This document shows, in pieces, positions 12,074 through 20,853 of a DNA stretch of 33,876 nt. Source of the DNA: an uncultured Mucispirillum sp. (GTDB lineage Bacteria > Chrysiogenota > Deferribacteres > Deferribacterales > Mucispirillaceae); NCBI GenBank assembly GCA_937890655.1, contig CALADT010000098.1, positions 1 to 33,876 on the forward strand. Reading direction: 5' to 3'. The translations under genes and the position numbers were made by a program. The stretch's first letter is position 1. Each line of letters starts with the position of its first letter. The notes beneath the pieces were generated by a model. The model was given only the letters and a program-made list of their open reading frames with translations. It had not been told where the DNA came from and ran no database searches.

Positions 12074-13617
12074 TGAAAATAGATAGTGTTCTTTTGCCCT
12101 ATCAGTCAAAATGGATAGCTGATAAATCGCCTGTTAAGTTTTATGAAAAAAGCCGTCGTATTGGTGTAACATGGGCAGAAGCTCTAGATAATGTGCTTAC
12201 TGCTGCAAGTAATAAAGGTATGGATATTTGGTATATTGGGTATAATAAAGATATGGCTAAAGAATATATAGAAACATGTGCTGATTGGGCTAGAAAGTTT
12301 AATCAAACTGTATCTAATATTTATAATAATGAAATAATTGATGTTGATAAAAAAATATTATCATACTCTATAACATTTCATTCAGGTTATAAAATAACTG
12401 CTCTTTCAGGCAGACCTTCTAACCTGCGTGGTAAGCAAGGTAAAGCCGTAATTGATGAAGCTGCTTTCCATGATGATTTAAAAGAAACTATGAAAGCTGC
12501 TCTTGCTTTTTTAATATGGGGTGGCAAAGTTGCTGTTATTAGCACCCATTTTGGAGAAGATAATATATTTAATGAGTATATTGAAGAAATAAGGAAAGGT
12601 AGATTAAACTACTCCTTGCATAGAACAACATTTGATGATGCTATTAATGATGGCCTTTATGAAAGAGTAAAGGCTATGACTAAAATGGATACATTAAAAA
12701 ATCAGTGGATAGCCTCAATATATGCAGATTATAGTGAAAGTGCTGATGAAGAATTAAGATGTATTCCATCTAAAAGTGGTGGTGCTTATTTTACTTCATT
12801 TTTAATTGAAAGCTGTATGCAGGTAGATATACCTATTATTAAATTAAACCTATCAGATGATTTTATGCATAATAACTGGAAGGGGACTTCCAAAGCCAGC
12901 CCCCTTTCCACCTTCCCCCGCTTTCAAGGAGCAAAATCCCCGCACATGTCGGATGATTTTGCAGGCAGTTATTATGATACAGAGATAATGAGGAGAACAT
13001 CTTATATTAATGATTTTTTAAACGATGAAATAGAGCCATTACTTGCAAAATTAAATAAAGATAACAAACACTTTATTGGGGAAGACTTTGCAAGAAGTGC
13101 GGACCTTTCTGTTTTTTGGATACTTGCTGAAAATAAAGATTTAACGCTTTATACCCCTTTTATTGTAGAACTTAGAAATGCACCACATAAAGTGCAGGAG
13201 CAAATAGCTCATTATATAATAGATAGGTTACCACGCTTTAATGGTGGTGGCTTTGACGCACGTGGCAATGGCGAATATCTTGCTGAAAGCTGCACGGAAA
13301 GGTATGGGGAAGATTTAATATTATCTGTTAAAGCAAGTGAGAGTTTTTATTTAAATGCCTTTCCAAAATTAAAAGCAGCGTTGGAAGATAAAACTATAAC
13401 ACTACCAAAATCAGCAGATATATTAGCAGATTTTAGAAGTGTAAAAGTTGTAAAAGGTGTGCCAAAAATAGTGGAAAGAGTAAATGAAAAGGACAGCCAT
13501 TTAAAAAGACATGGAGACTCGGTTATTGCATGCTTGCTTGGAGTGTATGCGAGAAGTGAGTTGGGTGATAATGAGCAAGTAGATTACACAAAAGTTATAG
13601 ATAGTTGGAAGATTTAG
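12073..13617 (+). CDS. Large terminase (packaging ATPase-nuclease) with in-frame cassette
   Basis: The 514-aa product has the Mu gp28-like ATPase with Walker A-like EKSRRIGVTW (25-34) and Walker B AVIDEA (near 125-130), a coupling-like VISTHFGED, and an RNase-H-like nuclease domain from about 335 (GEDFARSADLSVFW; later GGGFDARGNG and HGDSVIA). It cuts and pumps DNA into proheads. Between the two domains, residues about 269-297 (WKGTSKASPLSTFPRFQGAK, SPHMSDDFAG) are encoded by a family A stem-loop cassette, read in frame. The gene remains open, so the insertion seems tolerated in the linker. Confidence 0.93.
   Translation: MKIDSVLLPYQSKWIADKSPVKFYEKSRRIGVTWAEALDNVLTAASNKGMDIWYIGYNKDMAKEYIETCADWARKFNQTVSNIYNNEIIDVDKKILSYSITFHSGYKITALSGRPSNLRGKQGKAVIDEAAFHDDLKETMKAALAFLIWGGKVAVISTHFGEDNIFNEYIEEIRKGRLNYSLHRTTFDDAINDGLYERVKAMTKMDTLKNQWIASIYADYSESADEELRCIPSKSGGAYFTSFLIESCMQVDIPIIKLNLSDDFMHNNWKGTSKASPLSTFPRFQGAKSPHMSDDFAGSYYDTEIMRRTSYINDFLNDEIEPLLAKLNKDNKHFIGEDFARSADLSVFWILAENKDLTLYTPFIVELRNAPHKVQEQIAHYIIDRLPRFNGGGFDARGNGEYLAESCTERYGEDLILSVKASESFYLNAFPKLKAALEDKTITLPKSADILADFRSVKVVKGVPKIVERVNEKDSHLKRHGDSVIACLLGVYARSELGDNEQVDYTKVIDSWKI
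12878..12961. repeat. Family A cassette in frame within the terminase gene
   Basis: GGAAGGGG pairs with CCCCTTTCC (first hairpin), then CACCTTCCCCCGC, TTTCAAGGAG, and the second hairpin CAAAATC - CCCGCACATGTCGGAT - GATTTTG. Compared with the intergenic copies the loop is the same but both stem arms have changed together (AGAAATT/AATTTCT to CAAAATC/GATTTTG), so pairing is preserved. Confidence 0.85.
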
Positions 13618-13905
13618 GATTTATCTTTTGAGTTAATACTTCGTTATTTAATTTTACCCTAACTCCTAACACATAGTCAAAAATAGCATTTTTGACTAAC
13701 AAAAAGGATGTAAAATAACGGGCGAAGCCCGATTATTTTACAAAGCTCAGGACGAGCGACCTTTAGTGAGTGCGGGAGTATTTACTACGACCAAACGATT
13801 AAATAAAAAATACAAGGATGTATTTTTTATTATGGTTAAATAGTAAACTCGTATCGGCAAAAATTAAGCCGCCTTGTCTTAACTCAAAATCTGAAAATCC
13901 TAAAA
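13618..13905. repeat. 288-base gap: large family B palindromic element
   Basis: No gene is seen. Outer arms GAGTTAA (about 13629) and TTAACTC (about 13880) bracket inner arms TTTAATTTTACC and GGCAAAAATTAAG. Inside are perfect or near-perfect hairpins: AGTCAAAAAT...ATTTTTGACT (13675-13697), GTAAAATAA-CGGGC-GAA-GCCCG-ATTATTTTAC (13709-13742), and AATAAAAAATACA...TGTATTTTTTATT (13802-13831). The right part matches 21290-21328. It may be a non-autonomous mobile element or a structured RNA between the terminase and portal genes. Confidence 0.75.
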
Positions 13906-13945
13906 AATGGATAAAGGGATTATTAATATAATACAAGGAGCAACG

Positions 13946-16075
13946 ATGAATATACTAGATATTTTTAAAAATAATAAAAGAAAAGTGGAAAATAATAACA
14001 TACATAGCAATATTACATATATTGATAGTAATGCTTATGAAAGGAAAAATATTAATTTATCAGAAATAGAACCTATTAGAACATTTGATAATATGCCACA
14101 AGAGCTTTCAAGTATGGCTTATAAAAATTTTTCATCTTGGCAAAATTATGCTGCATCCATTGGTATTAATAATTCTTTAGCACAGTATTCAAGCCATGTA
14201 TTAAATAGATTAAGCTATCAAGAATGTGCAAACCTTGCAACTGATAGTATGATAAGTAAAGCCATAGATGTTATTACAAGGGAGATTTTTAAAAGTGGTG
14301 GTAAATGGATTGATACTCATTTAGATATAGATAATTTTGAAATGATTTTAAATTCACTTGATTTTTATAATAAAATCACTTTGGCAGTGCAGAGAGCTTT
14401 GGAATATGGCGGAGCATTTATTTATATAAATACAGATGATACAGATTTAAGTTTACCATTATACATTAATGAAAAAACGGCTAAAAATAATAAAATAACG
14501 GGATTGACAGTTATAGAACCGTGGCAGGTTGCACCTATTAAGGTAAATAGTTTTAACCCATTAAGGGAGAATTATATGCAGCCTGATTTATGGTGGGTGT
14601 TAGGTGCGGGGGGTGCCGTGCATAAATCAAGACTTATACCTATTATATTTTATTCAGTGCCTGATTTAATTAAACCACTTTATAACTATTTAGGGCTTCC
14701 CCTTTCATTTTATATGAAGAACTATGTATCTAATGCTGATACTGTAAGGCAGAGTATAAGCGATTTAGTTTTACGATTTAGAACAAAAATTATTAAAACA
14801 ACTGCTCAAAAAATAGCAGACCCACAAACGCAGGCAAGAGTAAAATATATGAACGCTACAAGTAATAACCTGGCTACTCTTTTACTTGCAAAAGATGAAG
14901 AATGGATTGAAACAGTTACAAGTCTTTCTGGTATGGATAATCTATTATCACAAATGTATGAACTTATGACAGCATCTACTCGTGGTATACCTGTAACAAA
15001 ATTATTAGGGCTTTCACCTCGTGGGTTTAATGCCACAGGAGAATATGATGAAAATAACTTTTATGATGTTATAGATGGGTATGCAAAATCAGTTGTGGTT
15101 CCTTTAATGGAAAAAGTAGCAGAATATATATTATGTTTTAAAATTGGTGTATTAAGGCAGCCAAAATATGAATTTAAACCAAGAAAACAAGTAACACAAA
15201 AAGAACAGGCAGAGATAAATAACTTAAAAGCTGATTATATTTCAAAACTTATAATGAGCGGTGTTGTTACAGGTAAAGATGCAATAAAAGCTATTAATGA
15301 AGATAATTTTAAATTTGATTGGATAGATATAGAAGATTATAAAATACCAGAAAATCCTGAAGTTGAAAAAGAAATATTTAATCAGTGGATGGACTCTCTG
15401 GAAAGGGGAGAATCCCGTTTCTCCCCTTTCCACCTTTCCCCTGACGGAGTAGACAGCACTACACCCGCACATGTCGGTTTTCGTGCTGAACAGGATAATA
15501 AAAAAATCAACACAGAAGATGATGATATAGATGTTTATATTGAAGGGGCAGAATGGCGAACTTTAAAAAATGGTAAAAGAGTTTTAATAGATATAGAAAC
15601 TGGGGAGCTATTGCTTGGTGGTGGAGATATAGAAAATGAGCAAAGAATAAGACCTGAAGAATGGGGAATAGCATATACAAAATATTCTGGTAAAGGTCAA
15701 GAAGCGATAAATTTTTTACTTGATAAAAAAGAAGGTTATGTTCCTGATACAATAACAGTAGCTGGCTACGGGGTAGATATACCTTATGGAACAATTAAAA
15801 CAGATACAAGCAAAGGTTATGGATTAGCACATATTATAGAACGGCGAAACCAAGATGGGTTTAATGGTAAAGAGTTTGTAAAAAATGAATTAATACCACT
15901 ACTAAAGAATGGTGCAAGTTATATGAACCTGCCAAGAAACCAAAATGAAGCTAAACCTAAAAAGTTGTTTGTAGAGACAAATGATAAAAAAGGTTTGGTC
16001 TCATTAGACTGGCAAGGAGAAAAACAGTGCTGGCTTTTAAGTGGATATTTCAAAACAGATAAAAAGAAAAGATAA
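13946..16075 (+). CDS. DUF1073-like portal protein fused to a barnase/colicin-E5-like nuclease domain
   Basis: The start at 13946 follows AAGGAG with a 6-base spacer, giving 709 aa. Residues about 60-470 are a DUF1073-type portal (NATGEYDENNFYDVIDGYAK and IPVTKLLGLSPRGF are family-like motifs); portals form the ring through which DNA passes. Residues about 487-515 come from a family A cassette (GESRFSPFHLSP ... PAHVGFRAE). Residues about 535-709 (AEWRTLKNGKRVLIDIETGE, GYGLAHIIERR, LVSLDWQGEKQCWLLSGYF) resemble the phage barnase/EndoU/colicin-E5/RelE-like nuclease domains. Such domains are known fused to phage head proteins and may be injected toxins. No adjacent immunity gene is recognised. 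Confidence 0.85.
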   Translation: MNILDIFKNNKRKVENNNIHSNITYIDSNAYERKNINLSEIEPIRTFDNMPQELSSMAYKNFSSWQNYAASIGINNSLAQYSSHVLNRLSYQECANLATDSMISKAIDVITREIFKSGGKWIDTHLDIDNFEMILNSLDFYNKITLAVQRALEYGGAFIYINTDDTDLSLPLYINEKTAKNNKITGLTVIEPWQVAPIKVNSFNPLRENYMQPDLWWVLGAGGAVHKSRLIPIIFYSVPDLIKPLYNYLGLPLSFYMKNYVSNADTVRQSISDLVLRFRTKIIKTTAQKIADPQTQARVKYMNATSNNLATLLLAKDEEWIETVTSLSGMDNLLSQMYELMTASTRGIPVTKLLGLSPRGFNATGEYDENNFYDVIDGYAKSVVVPLMEKVAEYILCFKIGVLRQPKYEFKPRKQVTQKEQAEINNLKADYISKLIMSGVVTGKDAIKAINEDNFKFDWIDIEDYKIPENPEVEKEIFNQWMDSLERGESRFSPFHLSPDGVDSTTPAHVGFRAEQDNKKINTEDDDIDVYIEGAEWRTLKNGKRVLIDIETGELLLGGGDIENEQRIRPEEWGIAYTKYSGKGQEAINFLLDKKEGYVPDTITVAGYGVDIPYGTIKTDTSKGYGLAHIIERRNQDGFNGKEFVKNELIPLLKNGASYMNLPRNQNEAKPKKLFVETNDKKGLVSLDWQGEKQCWLLSGYFKTDKKKR
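15400..15487. repeat. Family A cassette in frame within the portal gene
   Basis: GGAAAGGGGAGAA and TTCTCCCCTTTCC form a perfect 13-bp stem with a short loop. It is followed by CACCTTTCCCCTGACGGAG and by a second hairpin AGCAC ... GTGCT around ACCCGCACATGTCGGT. The reading frame through the core differs from that in the terminase gene (PAHVG here, PHMSD there), yet both stay open. It sits at the junction of the portal and nuclease domains. Confidence 0.82.
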
Positions 16076-16194
16076 GGTTTTAATCATAGTCTTGCACGGA
16101 TTAAAATTAATTGTATAACGGCATCTCCTTACACAACCTTATCTTGATATAGTTAATATACTAACTAATTAAAAAATAATCAAGTAAAATAATA

Positions 16195-16226
16195 AGAGAA
16201 GTATTTTAAATTAAAAATACTTCTCT
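16195..16226. terminator. Strong hairpin downstream of the portal gene
   Basis: AGAGAAGTATTTT and AAAATACTTCTCT form a perfect 13-bp stem with a 6-base loop. It ends the first late operon (lysis to portal) before the second late promoter. The T-run after it is weak. Confidence 0.7.
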
Positions 16227-16428
16227 CATAAATTTAATAATACCCCAAAATTGCCGTTTATAAACGTTTATTTTTAAATATTTATGGCGGTAATGTATAA
16301 ATTATCATTTAAAGAAATAAAATCGCTTACAGTGGCAATTTTAAACAATTCAAAATTTTAATAGATTCTTCACTGCCTGCTTTACAGGCGTTCAGAATGA
16401 TAAGGTATCTATCCTATAATAAAAATTA

Positions 16429-16472
16429 ATAATGTGTCTTATCTGTATCTATCATATTTTTTCTAATATTAT
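16429..16472 (+). promoter_or_regulatory. Late promoter 2 (gpF operon) with activator dyad
   Basis: ATAA (16429-16432), six bases, TTAT (16439-16442, continuing CTGTATCTATC), then TATTAT at 16467-16472, again 28 bases from TTAT. The predicted transcript start (about 16479) coincides with the ATG of the gpF-like gene, so this mRNA may be leaderless. Confidence 0.75.
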
Positions 16473-16478
16473 TGCATT

Positions 16479-17561
16479 ATGGAATTAAAAGAACTTCGTG
16501 AAAAGCTGAATAAAAAGCATATAAAAGTTAGAGTGCCAAAGATATATGGTGAAAGTTATGCAGTGCAGTATGCACGGTTGCTTAAAACTTTTACAGATAA
16601 TGTTGTGGAAAATTTTAGTGGATTAGTGATGGCTATATATGAACTGACTGCTGAGCGAATGGTTTTAGATTCTTTGACACAAAAGAGAGTTATGGATGAA
16701 GGCTCTTTTGATGAATGGGACGAGTTTTTTAAAAAGCATGAGAGTTACATAGCGGACATAGAAAGAGAGCTTTATGGTAGAAAAAAAAGAAAAAGCCCTG
16801 ATGAATCAAAAAGAGCATGGAAAGAATTACTTGGGGTAATAACTTCTGAAATTACAGCAAAAAATCCAAAAACAAAAAAAGAGCCTGTTGATTACACTTC
16901 AACTCTTGCTTCTCTTTTTGATTACTATACTGGTAAAGCTGATTTATTATCTAAAACATGGGCTAGTGAAGAACTTAATAACTTATATAGATATGTATAT
17001 GGCAACTATAAAAAAGAGTTCCCTAATTTATCTATAAGTAGCGAATATTACAATAATATAATGCAGGCTGTTGTGAATGAAAATATAACATTAATAAAAA
17101 GTATACCACAGAATATTTTAAAAGAAATGCAGGTGGCGTTATCTCAAGGTATAATTTCAGGCAACCAAAAAGAATTAATAAAAAGTTTAAAAAAAATAAA
17201 AGGTGTAAATAAAGATAGAGCAATATTTATAGCTCGCGACCAGATACATAAAGCAATTGAAAGTTTTAAGCAGGTGCAAAATACAGCACTAGGCATTGAA
17301 TATTATGAATGGCTAACAGCAGATGATGAAAGAGTGTCATCAGGTATTGGCGGACATGCTCATAATAACCACCGCATATTTAAATATGGTAGTAATGAAG
17401 CGATAATCAGCCACAGCAATAAACGTGGCTTTTATTATGGAAAACCAGGGGATAGACCCAACTGCAGGTGTATTGCTTTAGGTGTAATTTTAGATAGTGA
17501 TGAGAAGATTATAAAAAGCCCTGATGGGTATGGATATAAAATTATTAAGAAAGGGGATTAA
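16479..17561 (+). CDS. MuF-like minor head/head morphogenesis protein
   Basis: The 360-aa protein ends in a MuF domain: RAIFIARDQIHKAIESFKQV, EYYEWLTADDERV, RIFKYG and GDRPNCRCIALGVI (about residues 245-345), the typical conserved blocks. MuF proteins bind the portal and take part in early head assembly; about 1-240 is a helical N-terminal part. There is no C-terminal toxin extension here, whereas the portal upstream has one. No ribosome site precedes the ATG, and the late promoter would start transcription at it, pointing to leaderless translation. Confidence 0.9.
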   Translation: MELKELREKLNKKHIKVRVPKIYGESYAVQYARLLKTFTDNVVENFSGLVMAIYELTAERMVLDSLTQKRVMDEGSFDEWDEFFKKHESYIADIERELYGRKKRKSPDESKRAWKELLGVITSEITAKNPKTKKEPVDYTSTLASLFDYYTGKADLLSKTWASEELNNLYRYVYGNYKKEFPNLSISSEYYNNIMQAVVNENITLIKSIPQNILKEMQVALSQGIISGNQKELIKSLKKIKGVNKDRAIFIARDQIHKAIESFKQVQNTALGIEYYEWLTADDERVSSGIGGHAHNNHRIFKYGSNEAIISHSNKRGFYYGKPGDRPNCRCIALGVILDSDEKIIKSPDGYGYKIIKKGD

Positions 17562-17684
17562 TCATCCCCCTTCTTCCTACCCCCTAATGCTGATATAAAA
17601 AGCTCACCACTTTTTATATCATAAGGAATAAAAATTCCCATACATGCTGGAAATTTTTATAATACGTATTGATGAAGGTAAGAT
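17551..17684. repeat. Family A cassette, three-hairpin form
   Basis: AAGGGGAT / ATCCCCcTT, a pyrimidine-rich linker (CTTCTTCCTACCCCCTAATG), a 10-bp stem ATATAAAAAG / CTTTTTATAT with loop CTCACCA, then ATAAAAATT / AATTTTTAT around CCCATACATGCTGG. The tail GTATTGATGAAGG provides the ribosome site for the next gene. The middle AT hairpin with TCACCA loop recurs at 30150-30190. Confidence 0.75.
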
Positions 17685-18974
17685 ATGAAAAAAATAATAA
17701 TGGATAGTAAAAGTAATCGTTATTTTGATGAGAACGGATATTTAGTAATTAAAGATAACAAAATAGCAAAAGCGGGAGTGTTTGAATATTTAGGCAGAGA
17801 AATATATGACAGTCTACCAGAAAGTGAAATATTTAAAGTTTATAGACCATGGGAAGAATTAGAAAAAACTGCAAAGGATTTTGAAGGTATGCCTGTTAAA
17901 CTTGGACATGAATGGGTGCAACCTGAAAAAAGGGATTTAAAAATAGGTGCAATTTCTGGTGAAGTAAAATTGGAAGAGCCTTATTTAACAGCTGATATAA
18001 AAATATATGATAAAGATGCAATAGATGAAATTATTAATAATAATATTGTGGAGCTTTCCCCTGGATACACAGCAAAATATGTAGAAGAACATGGTGAATA
18101 TAACGGGGAAAAATATGATTTTATGCAGGAAGATATTAAATATAATCATTTAGCTATTGTAGAAAATGGTAGAAGTGGAAAAGATGTAAAAATAGCAGAT
18201 GAAATGCCAAAAGGCAGTAAAAATAGAGAGGTAAAGGATATGCCAAAAAATTTAAAACAAACAGCACTGTATGCATTATCACATGCAAAAAAAGTATATG
18301 ATGAATGTATTACAAGCAAAACAGATGATGTTGACAAGCGAGAGCTTATCAGGGAAATAGTAGCCATTGCTGTAAAACCAGATACTGATTTTCAAGGTGG
18401 CGAAGAAGAAAAATTTGAAACTATTTTAAAAAAGGCTGAGGAACTTGGGTATGAGCCGTCAGAAACATCAAAAACAGATGATGAAGATATGCCAGAAGAA
18501 AAAACGGTAGATAGTGATATAGCTGCCATGAAGGAAGCATTTAACAGTTTTGCGTCATTATTTAATGATTTTTTAGGTGAAGAGCAGAAAGAAGAAGCAC
18601 ATACCACTGATAATGATGAAGTGGAAGAAAAGAAAGAAGAAGAGAAAAAACAAGTAGGAGATGCTCGCCCTTCTGTTTCCAAAAGAATAATGGATGCAGA
18701 AATTAATAAGGCTATTTTAAATGAAAGAAAAAGAACACAGGATGCAATAGCAGCATATCAAGATGTGGAAAAATGGACTGGCTCATTTAATATGGCAGGA
18801 ATGAGTGAAGATGAAATTTATAAATATGCCTATGAATTATTAACAGGTGATAAAGTAAAAATTGTAGATGCAAAGCCTAGTTTTAAAGCATTCAAAAAAG
18901 CTAAAGCACAAGATAGTAATATGAATATGAAATATTCTTCTAATAATGATGAAATTTTTACTCATATTAAATAA
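17685..18974 (+). CDS. DUF2213 prohead protease with C-terminal scaffold
   Basis: The 429-aa protein has a DUF2213 domain at about 1-170 (VYRPWEELEKT, PVKLGHEW, VELSPGYTAKY, KYNHLAIVENGRSG). Phage proteins of this type are thought to act as maturation protease and scaffold. The rest is acidic and coiled-coil-like (about 225-325), ending in a capsid-binding-like helical tail, as in fused protease-scaffold proteins. It stands before the cement and major capsid genes, the usual place. AAGG precedes the start. Confidence 0.82.
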   Translation: MKKIIMDSKSNRYFDENGYLVIKDNKIAKAGVFEYLGREIYDSLPESEIFKVYRPWEELEKTAKDFEGMPVKLGHEWVQPEKRDLKIGAISGEVKLEEPYLTADIKIYDKDAIDEIINNNIVELSPGYTAKYVEEHGEYNGEKYDFMQEDIKYNHLAIVENGRSGKDVKIADEMPKGSKNREVKDMPKNLKQTALYALSHAKKVYDECITSKTDDVDKRELIREIVAIAVKPDTDFQGGEEEKFETILKKAEELGYEPSETSKTDDEDMPEEKTVDSDIAAMKEAFNSFASLFNDFLGEEQKEEAHTTDNDEVEEKKEEEKKQVGDARPSVSKRIMDAEINKAILNERKRTQDAIAAYQDVEKWTGSFNMAGMSEDEIYKYAYELLTGDKVKIVDAKPSFKAFKKAKAQDSNMNMKYSSNNDEIFTHIK

Positions 18975-18986
18975 AAGGAGAAAAAA

Positions 18987-19457
18987 ATGAATGAATTTCA
19001 AAAAAAAATAGGTGCAACATTAGGAGTTGCTGTTCCTGGAACCATAGTAGAAGCAGCTGAAAGCTATAAACTTGTAGAACATTTTATTACAGAAGATGAC
19101 TCATGTGTTATAGGTTCTTTTGTAAAAAAAGGTAGTGCAGAAGGTAAAGTAGTTGCTGCTACCGGTGATGGTGAAGTGATAGGTATTATTGTAAAAAATG
19201 GATACTTAACAGGGGAAAAGGATGGTATGAAAATACCTGCTGGAGAGAATGTAGCAGTCGTTTTATTTGGTGTGGTTGCAGTAGAAAATACAGCAACAGC
19301 TGCTGCAACATTTAATGATAAAGTGCTTATGAAAAAGGCAGATGGAATATTAATATTTGCAAAAGCATCAGCTACTGCTACTGCAGAGCAAAAAGAAACA
19401 GGCTGGAAAGTGAAACAAGGTGCAGATAAAAAAGGAATAGTATTTCTTACAAAATAA
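18987..19457 (+). CDS. Capsid cement/decoration protein (Gp24-like)
   Basis: The 156-aa protein is rich in Ala, Gly and Val and mostly beta (PAGENVAVVLFGVVAVENTA). It resembles structural cement proteins that lie between the protease-scaffold and the capsid genes and stabilise the head. AAAAGGAG precedes the ATG, 12 bases after the protease gene. No catalytic motif is seen. Confidence 0.72.
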   Translation: MNEFQKKIGATLGVAVPGTIVEAAESYKLVEHFITEDDSCVIGSFVKKGSAEGKVVAATGDGEVIGIIVKNGYLTGEKDGMKIPAGENVAVVLFGVVAVENTATAAATFNDKVLMKKADGILIFAKASATATAEQKETGWKVKQGADKKGIVFLTK

Positions 19458-19470
19458 AAGGTGAAACATA

Positions 19471-20508
19471 ATGAATACTTTAAAAGAGAAAATGAAAACT
19501 TATGATGGTAAAAAAGCCATAATGAATGAACTTAATAGCAAAGGTATTTTTAACACTGCAAAAGTTCAAGTGATGGATGGTGGCCCTGCTGGTGTTACTC
19601 CATCAAATGTATATATGCCTGCAGGTATTCTTACAAAAATATCTGCTGATTTAGTCCGAATAATTACTAGAAAAAGGACTGCTGATGAAATTATTGGAAA
19701 TAGAAAAAAACTTGGCTTATGGGAACAAAATGATATTTTAACTAGAAGCCTTGAACAGCTTGGGGAAACAAAACCATATGCAGATATTGATAACGCTCCT
19801 GTTGTATCATTAAACCCAAATTTCATTTATGCCGGGCATTATAGATTTTCAGTAAAAGCACAACCTGGGGATTTAGAGTCTGCACAAATGGCACTTGCTA
19901 ATATTTCAAACGAATCAGAAATGTATGCAGCAGCACTTGAAACTCTTGCTATTGAATTTAATAATATTGCTTTTTTTGGAACAAAAAAACAGGCTGGAGC
20001 ATACCCTGTGTATGGATTTTTAAATAACCCATCACTTGATGCTTATAAAACAGCAACTTCTACTGCTGCTAACACAACATTTGAAACCTTTTTTGCTGAT
20101 GTGAGAGCATTAATACAAGATGTGATTACAAAAGCTAAAGGCTGGGCTTCTACTGATAGCAATATTACAATAGGTATTGCAAATGCAAGAGCGATGAATT
20201 TTTCAGTAGTTAATCAATATGGGCAGACTGTAGAAGAGGTTTTAAAGAAAACCTTTAAAAACTTAAACATTGTAAATGCTTCTGAACTTGACGGTGCATA
20301 TAATAATAATGATGTTATGGTATGCCGTGTGGAATGTGAAGAAGCAGCAAATGTGGCAGAAACTGCTGTGATTGGATTTTCTGAACTAGCACTAGCAAGC
20401 CCTATTGTGAGATATGAAAGTTTTACAAGCCAAAAATTTTCAAGTGGTTCTTTTGGAACAATTATATATAAGCCATATATGATAGCTCGTTCATATTTTG
20501 CAAGTTAA
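19471..20508 (+). CDS. Major capsid protein (DUF2184 type)
   Basis: The 345-aa protein has DUF2184-like segments: RTADEIIGNRKKLGLWEQND, AGHYRFSVKAQPGDLESAQM and GFLNNPSLDAYKTA, then a C-terminal YESFTSQKFSSG and YKPYMIARSYF. It should have the HK97 fold and form the shell. Length is normal for the family. AAAGGTG precedes the ATG. It is followed by a GC hairpin and a small acidic gene. Confidence 0.85.
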   Translation: MNTLKEKMKTYDGKKAIMNELNSKGIFNTAKVQVMDGGPAGVTPSNVYMPAGILTKISADLVRIITRKRTADEIIGNRKKLGLWEQNDILTRSLEQLGETKPYADIDNAPVVSLNPNFIYAGHYRFSVKAQPGDLESAQMALANISNESEMYAAALETLAIEFNNIAFFGTKKQAGAYPVYGFLNNPSLDAYKTATSTAANTTFETFFADVRALIQDVITKAKGWASTDSNITIGIANARAMNFSVVNQYGQTVEEVLKKTFKNLNIVNASELDGAYNNNDVMVCRVECEEAANVAETAVIGFSELALASPIVRYESFTSQKFSSGSFGTIIYKPYMIARSYFAS

Positions 20509-20512
20509 TTTA

Positions 20513-20550
20513 TAAAGGGGGATTTAACTTCCCCCAATAGGTAGGAAAAA
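20513..20550. repeat. Short GC hairpin with ribosome site (family A-like, minimal)
   Basis: GGGGGA and TCCCCC pair over a 7-base loop just after the capsid stop codon. AATAGGTAGG follows and acts as ribosome site for the next gene. This matches only the first hairpin of the family A cassettes. Confidence 0.5.
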
Positions 20551-20853
20551 ATGAAAATAATAATATTACATAATGATAGTTGCTCTTTTCAATTAAAAAA
20601 TGGAAAAGAAATATTACTTAAAGGTCATCATGAAATTAATCAGTTAAATGATGATGATTTTAATGATTTATTATTAGAATACCCCCATATTAAACTATGG
20701 GAAGAAAAAGGGTTTATTACTTTTGATGATAAAAAACAGGATAATTTAGAAGCAGATAACACGTTAAAAGAAGAAAAAGCAGAAGAAAAACGCAGTGAAG
20801 ATGCAGTAAAAGAAGCTACTGATACAGTAGCAAAGGCAAAAAATGGAAAATAA
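20551..20853 (+). CDS. Small acidic head-region protein, unknown
   Basis: The 100-aa product has a small N-terminal domain (SCSFQLKNGKEILLKGHHEI, then LWEEKGFITF) resembling short head-tail region proteins that follow capsid genes, and a charged helical tail (EEKAEEKRSEDAVKEATDT). Its 3' end overlaps the start of the next gene. The exact role is unknown. Confidence 0.65.
   Translation: MKIIILHNDSCSFQLKNGKEILLKGHHEINQLNDDDFNDLLLEYPHIKLWEEKGFITFDDKKQDNLEADNTLKEEKAEEKRSEDAVKEATDTVAKAKNGK

Larger units (their letters stand above)
16076..16478. other. 403-base gap: terminator, small inverted repeat and late promoter
   Basis: No gene is seen. It holds a strong hairpin at 16195-16226, an inverted repeat at about 16361-16399 (ATTCT..TGCCTG / CAGGC..AGAAT) that looks like a small dispersed palindrome, and the second late promoter at its right end. 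AACGTTTATTTTTAAAT-type AT tracts fill the rest. Confidence 0.6.

Noticed and set aside
12878..12961. Terminase gene regarded as disrupted by an insertion
   Set aside because: The frame stays open, both ATPase and nuclease motifs are intact, and the portal shows a similar in-frame element, so it is probably functional.
15242..15794. Minus-strand ORFs under the portal gene
   Set aside because: They are antisense shadows of the portal gene with hydrophobic, low-complexity translations and no ribosome sites.
16076..16478. An immunity gene for the portal nuclease domain in the following gap
   Set aside because: No open frame with a ribosome site is present; the gap holds a terminator, a palindrome and a promoter.
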